Source: Hyaloperonospora brassicae (Eukaryota; Oomycota; Peronosporomycetes; Peronosporales; Peronosporaceae). Taken from it: a stretch of DNA of 64,000 nt. The notes under the pieces were generated by a model, which was not told where the DNA came from, ran no database searches, and saw only the letters and a program-made list of their open reading frames with translations. Shown here in pieces: positions 46,101 through 58,500 of this stretch; positions within the stretch are counted from its first letter, which is position 1, and each line of letters begins with the position of its first letter. The stretch lies in contig CANTFL010000490.1 in NCBI GenBank assembly GCA_947650285.1, positions 1 to 64,000 of the forward strand, written 5' to 3'. The translations under genes were made by a program, and so were the position numbers.

Positions 46101-47600
46101 AGGGCATCGTGGCCGAGAAAAGACTTACCTCACGGTCAGTCGTTACTTTTACTGGCCCACCAGTATCATTTTGTCCGCAAGTACATTCGTTCTTGCGAGG
46201 TCTGTCAACGTGTAAAGCCTAGCCCTTCATCCCGTGCGCCACTACAACCTCTGCCGGTCCCGGCAGAGTGCTGGCAGTACGTTTCAGTGGACTTCATCTT
46301 CAAATTCTCCGAAGACGCTCACAAGAATTATGATATTCTTGTGTTTGTGGACCGGTTCACCAAGATGGTACGTCTTACTGCAGTTGCCAAGTCGATCACA
46401 ACAGAAGTCTGTTTTCGTGTCTTTATCGACACGATATTTCGACTCCACGGGTTACCCTGTGAACTCGTGTCAAAAAGTCACCCTCAATTCACGGCAGAAT
46501 TTTGGCAATCCGTGTTCCGTTAACTTGGAACGCGGTTGAAGATATCAACATCTGACCATACCGAAACAGATGGTCAGCCGGAATGTGAAATCGTGTTCTC
46601 GACGAGATCCTCCGAGAATACGTTCATTCGTTCTCTAGTTGGAGCGAGTTTCCACCATTAAAAGGACTTCGCCATAAAGTATTCGGTGCATACTTCAACT
46701 CAGCATACACCCTTCTTCTTGAATGGCTTACGCCATCCGCGTCTATTCTCCCTAGTAGAGTGTGACTATTGAAAAAGGGGAAGAGACCCAAGAGAGCAAA
46801 ACCGGTTAACCCTTACTCATCACGTGTCGACGCTAACGTCGTCACGTATGATGCCGATGTCGATCAGGTCGACATCGATGAAGAAGATCACATCAATATT
46901 GCGACGACGCTATTTTATGATACCGATGAGGATGACGATGCTGTTTTTTAGCTCGCCAGCGACTATTCCAGCGAGGATGGTGACACTCTCACTGATGAAC
47001 AGGAAGCGGGCATGACTTTTCCTGCAGTTCGCACAAGACGAACTGACGAAAACAATTTCTTGTCAGCAGAAGGATTGATACTGGCTAGACAAGCAGTGGT
47101 CCGTTTCTTGCAAGACTTTGTCGCTTATGCGGTGGACTGGTAGACACGAAATGCTGACAAAATTGGAAGAGCAAATGCTCTTTGCTTTTTAAAAGGCAAA
47201 TTAGTCCTACTTTATACAGTATTACTACCTGGACACGTCGTGACAAACGTGGGTAGCAGCAAATTACTGCCCAATTACATTGGCCCATTTAGTGTGATGC
47301 GCCGATAAGGCAACGCATGCACGATCTATCTGCCACGTAGGATGCGCACGCAGCCTTCGTTTAACGTGTATCTTCTCCTCCCGTACTGTCAGTACGAGGC
47401 CCATACCGACGATGAAGGTAGCCCCACGTTCAAAAATATCCACCATATTTTTGCGTTCGTGCTCCAGTCGTTCAGTTTGGTCGCGTAGTCACCTCATAAC
47501 TCAATTGAAAGATCTTCCTGCGAGCTGTCGCCAGCCCGTCTTCCAGAGAAAGGAATATCGATGGACCTGAAGCTGTGCGAATACGATATTAACACGATCC
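43128..47600 (+). pseudogene. pol: Gypsy pol polyprotein relic, right copy
   Basis: Protease 43178-43801 (LVDCGASNNF, VILGLPWL), then a TAG, then the linker and RT region from 43826. A frameshift near 44490 is followed by RT with YFDD at 44967-44978. RT motif A reads FSSMEMMNGFYQ, so the catalytic Asp present in the left copy is Glu here. A TGA right after VFVHT is shared with the left copy. RNase H is open at 45404-45901 (VCDASDFAIG, ALSRRPDF). The integrase zinc region is at 45898-46215, with CEVCQRVKP in the next frame. The core has VSVDFIF but SKSHPQFT where the second catalytic Asp belongs (left copy SDRDDRFT). At 46769-46951 comes a basic-then-acidic tract (KRPKRAKPVNPYSSRVDANV, then DQVDIDEEDH and DTDEDDDAV), and then the integrase C-terminus (LPNYIGPFSV) near 47265-47300. 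Confidence 0.9.
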
Positions 47601-49133
47601 TTTGCAGGATCATCCCATGACCTTTGCGGTGCTTATGCACAGAGTAGGTCAGAGCATATTGCCTGTTCCTCTCGTGATCCGAATTTCTCGCGCAATTCAA
47701 TGAATTTGCGATCCTTCTCGTGTTGGTCGAGATGGTGGGCCAAACGACTTGGAAGAGGGTTTTCCCCATCCACATACTTTAGTGGACTCACACGGTGGTC
47801 AATACTTCCTTGTGGAGCTGATCTTGTACCACCGTGACGATATAGATCGAAGGGTGAGCTACCTCGTCCAGCGGCGGGGGTACCACCATTGTAGAACAGC
47901 TGGGATCCCCGCCCTCAGCTGATGGTGGATGTTCTCGGTCTCGTCGAGCTGTACGAATAGACGCTCCATTTAACTGTGAAGGGCCATCGTCGAACAAACG
48001 CCCGGTGCGTTCTTTAAGGAATTGTAAAGTCTTAATTTCTTTAAGTATCTCAGACGAGATGCGCGCCCTCCGAAATGCTTGAATAGGGAGAAAAGCCTCC
48101 CAAGGGCTCAAACAGACTTGTCTACTCAACTCTGACTATTTTCTCCGCACTTGAGACAAGGTGGATCTACATCTCAGAACAATCGGTGCAATTTATACCG
48201 AGCACCGGTTGGCGACTGCTGTTCCAGATTATTGCGAGCTGTAAAATGATAGTTCAGCCAAGCGTCACGACGAATATAATCAATATTGCCGACAAAAGAG
48301 ATCCATGTCTGCACTAACAAAGATTCTTCTTGGTCTCGGTTGCAGTGATTTAACCGATGTCTGAAAAAGATATAGACTTATAACATATGGATCATGCGAT
48401 AATCTCTCGCAATGACATCAAGACCGTGGCCCCTCGACATATTAAGGAGTGAGATCTGATAATTTAATTATATATTCATACAGCTGCTTGATATTTTGTT
48501 GAGAAGGCATCCATATTATGATTCCAGGAGCAGATCGTAACTCGTTACAATCCTGATCCTCTTGCGAAATACCGACATTAATATAGGCACTACGATCGCC
48601 GCAATCACTGAGGTTGCTACGGCTACGATGCCTACGTGAAAAGTCATCGACATCATCATAACGACTAATAGCCTCATGTTTTGCACTTGTGTTAGATGAT
48701 TGCGTGCGCGATCGGTTCGATCCCGGCGACAATGCTCAGACTTGACATATGAGTCAAACATATCATGGTGTAAATTCTTTATGACACTATCAAGAGATGT
48801 GGCAATTGCCGTTTCCGCACCCACAGCCTTACCTCCGGGCTTTGCGGGAGACTTTGAGTCGGACGCGGGATCCGACTCGCCCGATTATACAACCTTTGTT
48901 TCGGGGTCGACGTACATTGGACTACCACCCGCAGTCGGGGCTGCAGATGAAGAAGCTGCACGTGAATTACCATGCCTACCTGTAACTTTAGGAGTTGCAG
49001 GCTGCTTATCAGCAGCAACAGGCGACGGAGGACCTGATTCTGAATCTTGATATGCTTGCTTGCCGGCTGCATGCATCCGTGCAACCGCGTCATTCGCGGA
49101 CTTGTTTGCGAAGCACATAAACGAACTCATCAT
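47494..49133 (-). pseudogene. Antisense accessory gene of right Gypsy copy
   Basis: Counterpart of 15878-17424. It starts at ATG 49133 (MMSSFMCFANKSANDA), with the in-frame TAA at 48887-48885 at the same codon as in the left copy, then a continuation in the same frame with the hydrophobic segment FHVGIVAVATSVIAAIVVPI at about 48570-48630. A second hydrophobic stretch near 48300 is interrupted. The TAG after the sequence SEM (48169-48167) is also shared. The frame 48129-47788 (113 codons) is open and better preserved than in the left copy (AFRRARISSEILKEIKTLQF). The last piece, 47775-47494, carries HKRKGHGMILQRIVLI. Frameshifts join the pieces. The product is unknown, possibly a membrane protein. 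It converges on the 3' end of pol. Confidence 0.5.
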
Positions 49134-49288
49134 GCGCTAGAAGCTATAAGTAGTTGTTCAATTTAAATAGTGCTCCCTTTACCCGGAGTGACACGACGGT
49201 GATCACTCTGCTACCAATCAATCGTAATAATGACTTTCGTAAATGATGGTTGGAGGGGCGGGTTATGTACCGAGGTGATCCCGTTACA

Positions 49289-49510
49289 TTAAATTGATAC
49301 TAATGTATCTATTAGTGGGCATTACCTAATTCGATAGTAATCATTTAAAATTTCTTAATAAGAGGTGATATTGGCGGAATATTACCCCCGAGGGTAATAG
49401 TCTTAAATACATCACTATTTAGTTGATGTAGACCACATTGTCATGCAGAAATCGTTTCTTTGAAACAATCCACCTAAGTGGAATTTACGAAAGTTGGCAA
49501 ATTCGTTATC
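49289..49510 (-). repeat. Unique flank shared by both satellite arrays, right copy
   Basis: Inverted homologue of 15501-15717, between the Gypsy terminus and the minisatellite. It keeps the dyads ATTACCCCCGAGGGTAAT (49381-49398) and CCACCTAAGTGG (near 49471). Confidence 0.8.
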
Positions 49511-52500
49511 AGCGATTTGAGTGTCGATAACTCAAGTGTCGGGGACTCGGGTATCGGCGACTCAATTGTTGGCGACTCGAATATCCGTGATTGGGTGCCG
49601 GTGACTCAGTGTCGGCGGCTGAGGTATCGGCTACTCTAGTGTCAGCGACTCACGTGTCGGCGACGTAAGTGTCGGTGACTCGAGTGCTGCCGTCTCAAGT
49701 GGTCGGCGGCTCGGATGCTGGTTACTCGGGTGTCGGCGACTCGGGTATCGACGATCGGGTGCCATTGACTTGGGTGTCGGCGGCGCAAGTGTCGGTGCCT
49801 CAAGTATCAGTGAACTAAGTGTCAGTGCCTCAATTGTTGGTGACGCAAGGGACGGTGACGTAAGTGTCGGTGACTCGGATGACGGCGGCTGAGGTATCGG
49901 CTACTCTAGCGTCAGCAACTCAAGTGTCGGCGAGTCCATGTCGGCGACTCGAGTGACGGCGACTCGAGCGACGGTGACTAGAGTGCTGACGTCTCAAGTG
50001 TCGGAGACTGGAGTATCGGCGATGGGGTGCCGGTGACTCGGGTGTCGGCGGCCAAGGTATCGGTGCCTTAAGTGGTGGGCCGCAAGTGTCGGTGACTCGA
50101 GTGATGCCGTCTCAAGTGGTCGGCGGCTCGGATGTCGGCAGCTGAGAGATCGGCGACTCGGGTATCTACGATCAGGTGCCGTCGACTTGGGTTTCGGCGG
50201 CGCAAGTGTCGGTGCCTCAACTATCGGTGACCTAAGTGTCAGTGACTCAATTGTTGGTGACGCAAGGGTCGGTGACGTAAGTGTCGGATACGTAAGTGTA
50301 GGCGATCGGATGCTGGTTACTCGGGTGTCGGCGACTCAAACTACGGCGACTCGAGTGCCAGCACCTCAAGTTTCGGCGACTCCGGTGTCGGCGGCTGAGG
50401 TATCGGCAACTCTAGCGTCAGCGACTGAAGTGTCGGCGAGTCTGTGTCGGCGACTCGAGTGACGGCGACTCGAGCGACGGTGACTAGAGTGCTGACGTCC
50501 CAAGTGTCGGTGACTGGAGTATCGGCGATGGGGTGCCGGTGACTCGGGTGTCGGCGGCCAAGGTATCGGTGCCTTAAGTGGTGGGCCGCAAGTGTCGGCG
50601 ACTCAAGTGTCGGTGACTTAAGATTCGGCGACTCGGGTATCGGCGATCGGGTGCTGGAGACTCAAGTGTCGGTGACTCGAATGCTGGAGACTCCAGTGTC
50701 GGCGACTCAAGTGACGGCGACTCGGATGTCGGTGGCATTAGTGCCGGTGCCTGAAGTGTCGGCGACGTAAGTGTCGGTGACTCGAGTGCTACCGTCTCAA
50801 GTGGTCGTCGGCTCGGATGTCGGCGGCTTAGAGATCGGCGACTCGGGTATCTACGATCGGGTGCCATTGACTTGGGTTTCGGCGGCGCAAGTGTCGGTGC
50901 CTCAAGTATCGGTGACCTAATTGTCAGTGCCCAAATATCGGTGACGTAAGTGTCGGATACGTAAGTGTAGGATACGTAAGTGTTGGTGACGTAAGTGTCG
51001 GATACGTAAGTGTACGCGATCGGATGCTGGTTACTTGGGTGTCGGCGACTCAAACTACGGCGACTCGAGTGCCAGCACCTCAAGTTTCGGCGACTCCGGT
51101 GTCGGCGGCTGAGGTATCGGCAACTCTAGCGTCAGCGACTCAAGTGTCGGCGAGTCTGTGTCGGCGACTCGAGTGACGGCGACTCGAGCGACGGTGACTA
51201 GAGTGCTGACGTCCCAAGTGTCGGTGACTGGAGTATCGGCGATGGGGTGTCGGTGACTCGGGTGTCGGCGGCCAAGGTATCGGTGCCTTAAGTGGTGGGC
51301 CGCAAGTGTCGGCGACTCAAGTGTCGGTGACTTAAGATTCGGCGACTCGGGTATCGGCGATCGGGTGCTGGAGACTCAAGTGTCGGTGACTCGAATGCTG
51401 GCGACTCCAGTGTCGGCGACTCAAGTGACGGCGACTCGGATGTCGGCAGCTGAGAGATTGACGACCCGGGTATTTACGATCGAGTGCCGGTGACTTGGGT
51501 GTCGGTGGCATTAGTGCCGGTGCCTGAAGTGTCGGCGACGTAAGTGTCGGTGACTCGAGTGCTGCCGTCTCAAGTGGTCGGCGGCTCGGATGTCGATGGC
51601 TGAGAGATCGGCGACTCGGGTATCTACGATCGGGTGCCATTGACTTGGGTTTTGGCGGCGCAAGTGTCGGTGCCTCAAGTATTGGTGAACTAAGTGTCAG
51701 TGCCCAATTGTTGGTGACGTAAGGGTCGGTGACGTAAGTGTCGGTGACTCGGATGTCGGCGGCTGAGGTATCGGCTACTCTAGCGTCAGTAACTCAAGTG
51801 TCGTCGAGTCCGTGTCGGCGACTCGAGTGACGGTGACTCGAGCGACGGTGACTAGAGTGCTGACGTCTCAAGTGTCGGTCACTTAAGATTCGGCGACTCG
51901 GGTATCGGCGATCGGGTGCTGGCGTCTCAAGTGTCGGTGACTCGAATGCTGGCGACTCCAGTGTCGGCGACTCAAGTGACGGCGACTCGGATGTCGGCAG
52001 CTGAGAGATTGACGACCCGGGTATTTACGATCGAGTGCCGGTGACTTGGGTGTCGGTGGCATTAGTGCCGGTGCCTGAAGTGTCGGCGACGTAAGTGTCG
52101 GTGACTCGAGTGCTGCCGTCTCAAGTGGTCGGCGGCTCGGATGTCGATGGCTGAGAGATCGCGACTCGGGTATCTACGATCGGGTGCCGTCGACTTGGGT
52201 TTCGGCGGCGCAAGTGTCGGTGCCTCAAGTATTGGTGAACTAAGTGTCAGTGCCCAATTATCGGTGACGTAAGGGTCGGTGACTAAGTGTCGGTGACTCG
52301 GATGTCGGTGGCTGAGGTATCGGCAACTCTAGCGTCAGCGACTGAAGTGTCGGCGAGTTTGTGACGGCGACTCGAGTGACGGCGACTCGAGCGACGGTGA
52401 CTAGAGTGCTGACGTCTCAAGTGTCGGTGACTGGAGTATCGGCGATGGGGTGCCGGTGACTCGGGTGTCGGCGGCCAAGGTATCGGTGCCTTAAGTGGTG

Positions 52501-55500
52501 GGCCGCAAGTGTCGGCGACTCAAGTGTCGGTGACTTAAGATTCGGCGACTCGGGTATCGGCGATCGGGTGCTGGAGACTCAAGTGTCGGTGACTCGAATG
52601 CTGGAGACTCCAGTGTCGGCGACTCAAGTGACGGCGACTCGGATGTCGGTGGCATTAGTGCCGGTGCCTGAAGTGTCGGCGACGTAAGTGTCGGTGACTC
52701 GAGTGCTGCCGTCTCAAGTGGTCGGCGGCTCGGATGTCGATGGCTGAGAGATCGGCGACTCGGGTATCTACGATCGGGTGCCATTGACTTGGGTTTCGGC
52801 GGCGCAAGTGTCGGTGCCTCAAGTATCGGTGACCTAATTGTCAGTGCCCAAATATCGGTGACGTAAGTGTCGGATACGTAAGTGTAGGATACGTAAGTGT
52901 TGGTGACGTAAGTGTCGGATACGTAAGTGTACGCGATCGGATGCTGGTTACTTGGGTGTCGGCGACTCAAACTACGGCGACTCGAGTGCCAGCACCTCAA
53001 GTTTCGGCGACTCCGGTGTCGGCGGCTGAGGTATCGGCAACTCTAGCGTCAGCGACTCAAGTGTCGGCGAGTCTGTGTCGGCGACTCGAGTGACGGCGAC
53101 TCGAGCGACGGTGACTAGAGTGCTGACGTCTCAAGTGTCGGTGACTGGAGTATCGGCGATGGGGTGTCGGTGACTCGGGTGTCGGCGGCCAAGGTATCGG
53201 TGCCTTAAGTGGTGGGCCGCAAGTGTCGGCGACTCAAGTGTCGGTGACTTAAGATTCGGCGACTCGGGTATCGGCGATCGGGTGCTGGAGACTCAAGTGT
53301 CGGTGACTCGAATGCTGGCGACTCCAGTGTCGGCGACTCAAGTGACGGCGACTCGGATGTCGGCAGCTGAGAGATTGACGACCCGGGTATTTACGATCGA
53401 GTGCCGGTGACTTGGGTGTCGGTGGCATTAGTGCCGGTGCCTGAAGTGTCGGCGACGTAAGTGTCGGTGACTCGAGTGCTGCCGTCTCAAGTGGTCGTCG
53501 GCTCGGATGTCGGCGGCTGAGAGATCGGCGACTCGGGTATCTACGATCGGGTGCCATTGACTTGGGTTTCGGCGGCGCAAGTGTCGGTGCCTCAAGTATT
53601 GGTGAACTAAGTGTCAGTGCCCAATTGTTGGTGACGTAAGGGTCGGTGACGTAAGTGTCGGTGACTCGGATGTCGGCGGCTGAGGTATCGGCTACTCTAG
53701 CGTCAGTAACTCAAGTGTCGTCGAGTCCGTGTCGGCGACTCGAGTGACGGTGACTCGAGCGACGGTGACTAGAGTGCTGACGTCTCAAGTGTCGGTCACT
53801 TAAGATTCGGCGACTCGGGTATCGGCGATCGGGTGCTGGCGTCTCAAGTGTCGGTGACTCGAATGCTGGCGACTCCAGTGTCGGCGACTCAAGTGACGGC
53901 GACTCGGATGTCGGCAGCTGAGAGATTGACGACCCGGGTATTTACGATCGAGTGCCGGTGACTTGGGTGTCGGTGGCATTAGTGCCGGTGCCTGAAGTGT
54001 CGGCGACGTAAGTGTCGGTGACTCGAGTGCTGCCGTCTCAAGTGGTCGTCGGCTCGGATGTCGGCGGCTGAGAGATCGGCGACTCGGGTATCTACGATCG
54101 GGTGCCATTGACTTGGGTTTCGGCGGCGCAAGTGTCGGTTCCTCAAGTATTGGTGAACTAAGTGTCAGTGCCCAATTGTTGGTGACGTAAGGGTCGGTGA
54201 CGTAAGTGTCGGTGACTCGGATGTCGGCGGCTGAGGTATCGGCTACTATAGCGTCAGTAACTCAAGTGTCGTCGAGTCCGTGTCGGCGACTCGAGTGACG
54301 GTGACTCGAGCGACGGTGACTAGAGTGCTGACGTCTCAAGTGTCGGTGACTTAAGATTAGGCGACTCGGGTATCGGCGATCGGGTGCTGGCGTCTCAAGT
54401 GTCGGTGACTCGAATGCTGGCGACTCCAGTGTCGGCGACTCAAGTGACGGCGACTCGGATGTCGGCAGCTGAGAGATTGACGACCCGGGTATTTACGATC
54501 GGATGCCGGTGACTTGGGTGTCGGCGGCGCAAGTGTCGGTGCCTCAAGTATCGGTGACCTAAGCGTCAGTGCCCGATTGTCGGTGACGTAGGGTCGGTGA
54601 CGAAAGTGTCGGATACGTAAGTGTCGGATACGTAAGTGTAGGAGATCGGATGCCATTGACTTGGGTTTCGGCGGCGCAAGTGTCGGTGCCTCAAGTATCG
54701 GTGACCTAATTGTCAGTGCCCAAATATCGGTGACGTAAGTGTCGGATACGTAAGTGTAGGATACGTAAGTGTTGGTGACGTAAGTGTCGGATACGTAAGT
54801 GTACGCGATCGGATGCTGGTTACTTGGGTGTCGGCGACTCAAACTACGGCGACTCGATTGCCAGCACTTCAAGTTTCGGCGACTCGGGTGTCGGCGGCTG
54901 AGGTATCGGCTACTCTAGCGTCAGCAACTCAAGTGTCGGCGAGTCTGTGTCGGCGAATCTGTGTCGGCGACTCGAGTGACGGCGACTCGGATGTCGGCAG
55001 CTGAGAGATTGGCGACCCGGGTATTTACGATCGGGTGCCGGTGACTTGGGTGTCGGCGGCATTAGTGCCGGTGCCTGAAGTGTCGGCTACGTAAGTGTCG
55101 GTGACTCGAGTGCTGCCGTCTCAAGTGGTCGTCGGCTCGGATGTCGGCGGCTGAGAGATCGCGACTCGGGTATCTACGATCGGGTGCCGTTGACTTGGGT
55201 TTCGGCGGCGCAAGTGTCGGTGCCTCAAGTATCGGTGACCTAATTGTCAGTGCCCAAATATCGGTGACGTAAATGTCGGATACGTAAGTGTAGCATACGT
55301 AAGTGTTTGTGACGTGGGTGTCGGATACGTAAGTGTACGCGATCGGATGCTGGTTACTTGGGTGTCGGCGACTCAAACTACGGCGACTCGATTGCCAGCA
55401 CCTCAAGTTTCGGCGACTCGGGTGTCGGCGGCTGAGGTATCGGCTACTCTAGCGTCAGCGACTCAAGTGTCGACGACTCGAGTGACGGCGACTCGAGCGA

Positions 55501-58500
55501 CGGTGACTAGAGTGCTGACGTCTCAAGTGTCGGTGACTGGAGTATCGGCGATGGGGTGCCGGTGACTCGGGTGTCGGCGGCCAAGGTATCGGTGCTTTAA
55601 GTGGTGGGCCGCAAGTGTCGGCGACTCAAGTGTCGGTGACTTAAGATTCGGCGACTCGGGTATCGGCGATCGGGTGCTGGAGACTCAAGTGTCGGTGACT
55701 CGAATGCTGGCGACTCCAGTGTCGGCGACTCAAGTGACGGCGACTCGGATGTCGGCAGCTGAGAGATTGACGACCCGGGTATTTACGATCGAGTGCCGGT
55801 GACTTGGGTGTCGGTGGCATTAGTGCCGGTGCCTGAAGTGTCGGCGACGTAAGTGTCGGTGACTCGAGTGCTGCCGTCTCAAGTGGTCGGCGGCTCGGAT
55901 GTCGATGGCTGAGAGATCGCGACTCGGGTATCTACGATCGGGTGCCGTCGACTTGGGTTTCGGCGGCGCAAGTGTCGGTGCCTCAAGTATCGGTGACCTA
56001 ATTGTCAGTGCCCAATTATCGGTGACGTAAGTGTCGGATACGTAAGTGTAGGCGATCGGATGCTGGTTACTCGGGTGTCGGCGACTCAAACTACGGCGAC
56101 TCGAGTGCCAGCACCTCAAGTTTCGGCGACTCAGGTGTCGGCAACTGAGGTATCGGCTACTCTAGCGTCAGCGACTCAAGTGTCGGCGAGTCTGTGTCGG
56201 CGAGTCTGTGTCGGCGACTCGAGTGACGGCGACTTGAGCGACGGTGACTAGAGTGCTGGCGTCTCAAGTGTCGGTGACTGGAGTATCGGCGATGGGGTGC
56301 CGGTGACTCGGGTGTCGGCGGCCAAGGTATCGGTGCCTTAAGTGGTGGGCCGCAAGTGTCGGCGACTCAAGTGTCGGTGACTTAAGATTCGGCGACTCGG
56401 GTATCGGCGATCGGGTGCTGGAGACTCAAGTGTCGGCGACTCAAGTGTCGGTGACTTAAGATTCGGCGACTCGGGTATCGGCGATCGGGTGCTGGAGACT
56501 CAAGTGTCGGCGACTCAAGTGTCGGTGACTTAAGATTCGGCGACTCGGGTATCGGCGATCGGGTGCTGGAGACTCAAGTGTCGGTGACTCGAATGCTAGC
56601 GACTCCAGTGTCGGCGACTCAAGTGACGGCGACTCGGATGTCGGCAGCTGAGAGATTGACGACCCGGGTATTTACGATCGGGTGCCGGTGACTTGGGTGT
56701 CGGCGGCATTAGTGCCGGTGCCTGAAGTGTCGGCGACGTAAGTGTCGGTGACTCGAGTGCTGCCGTCTCAAGTGGTCGGCGGCTCGGATGTCGATGGCTG
56801 AGAGATCGCGACTCGGGTATCTACGATCGGGTGCCGTCGACTTGGGTTTCGGCGGCGCAAGTGTCGGTGCCTCAAGTATCGGTGACCTAAGTGTCAGTGC
56901 CCAATTATCGGTGACGTAAGTGTCGGATACGTAAGTGTAGGCGATCGGATGCTGGTTACTCGGGTGTCGGCGACTCAAACTACGGCGACTCGAGTGCCAG
57001 CACCTCAAGTTTCGGCGACTCAGGTGTCGGCAACTGAGGTATCGGCTACTCTAGCGTCAGCGACTCAAGTGTTGGCGTGTCTGTGTCGGCGAGTCTGTGT
57101 CGGCGACTCGAGTGACGGCGACTTGAGCGACGGTGACTAGAGTGCTGGCGTCTCAAGTGTCGGTGACTGGAGTATCGGCGATGGGGTGTCGGTGACTCGG
57201 GTGTCGGCGGCCAAGGTATCGGTGCCTTAAGTGGTGGGTCGCAAGTGTCGGCGACTCAAGTGTCGGTGACTTAAGATTCGGCGACTCGGGTATCGGCGAT
57301 CGGGTGCTGGAGACTCAAGTGTCGGCGACTCAAGTGTCGGTGACTTAAGATTCGGCGACTCGGGTATCGGCGATCGGGTGCTGGAGACTCAAGTGTCGGT
57401 GACTCGAATGCTAGCGACTCCAGTGTCGGCGACTCAAGTGACGGCGACTCGGATGTCGGCAGCTGAGAGATTGGCGACCCGGGTATTTACGATCGGGTGC
57501 CGGTGACTTGGGTGTCGGTGGCATTAGTGCCGGTGCCTGAAGTGTCGGCGACGTAAGTGTCGGTGACTCGAGTGCTGCCGTCTCAAGTGGTCGGCGACTC
57601 GGATGTCGGCAGCTGAGAGATCGCGACTCGGGTATCTACGATCGGGTGCCGTTGACCTGGGTTTCGGCGGCGCAAGTGTCGGTGCCTCAAGTATCGGTGA
57701 CCTAATTGTCAGTGCCCAATTATCGGTGACGTAAGTGTCGGATACGTAAGTGTAGGCGATCGGATGCTGGTTACTCGGGTGTCGGCGACTCAAACTACGG
57801 CGACTCGAGTGCCAGCACCTCAAGTTTCGGCGACTCAGGTGTCGGCAACTGAGGTATCGGCTACTCTAGCGTCAGCGACTCAAGTGTCGGCGAGTCTGTG
57901 TCGGCGAGTCTGTGTCGGCGACTCGAGTGACGGCGACTTGAGCGACGGTGACTAGAGTGCTGGCGTCTCAAGTGTCGGTGACTGGAGTATCGGCGATGGG
58001 GTGTCGGTGACTCGGGTGTCGGCGGCCAAGGTATCGGTGCCTTAAGTGGTGGGCCGCAAGTGTCGGCGACTCAAGTGTCGGTGACTTAAGATTCGGCGAC
58101 TCGGGTATCGGCGATCGGGTGCTGGAGACTCAAGTGTCGGTGGCTCGAATGCTGGAGACTCCAGTGTCGGAGACTCAAGTGACGGCGACTCGGATGTCGG
58201 CAGCTGAGAGATTGACGACCCGGGTATTTATGATCGGGTGCCGGTGACTTGGGTGTCGGTGGCATTAGTGCCGGTGCCTGAAGTGTCGGCGACGTAAGTG
58301 TCGGTGACTCGAGTGCTGCCGTCTCAAGTGGTCGTCGGCTCGGATGTCGGCGGCTGAGAGATCGCGACTCGGGTATCTACGATCGGGTGCCATTGACTTG
58401 GGTTTCGGCGGCGCAAGTGTCGGTGCCTCAAGTATCGGTGACCTAATTGTCAGTGCCCAAATATCGGTGACGTAAGTGTCGGATACGTAAGTGTAGGATA

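Larger units (their letters stand above)
41470..49288 (+). mobile_element. Ty3/Gypsy retrotransposon, right copy (decayed)
   Basis: Plus-strand relative of the left copy: 5' LTR, primer-binding site, gag, pol and antisense gene, ending near an LTR-like terminus (GATCCCGTTACA at 49288) that adjoins the shared flank and the minisatellite. From the end of gag through pol the two copies agree at roughly 90 percent of residues. In the LTR and the first part of gag the similarity is much lower. Many stops and frameshifts show it is dead. A 3' LTR beyond the satellite, outside the window, cannot be excluded. Confidence 0.85.
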
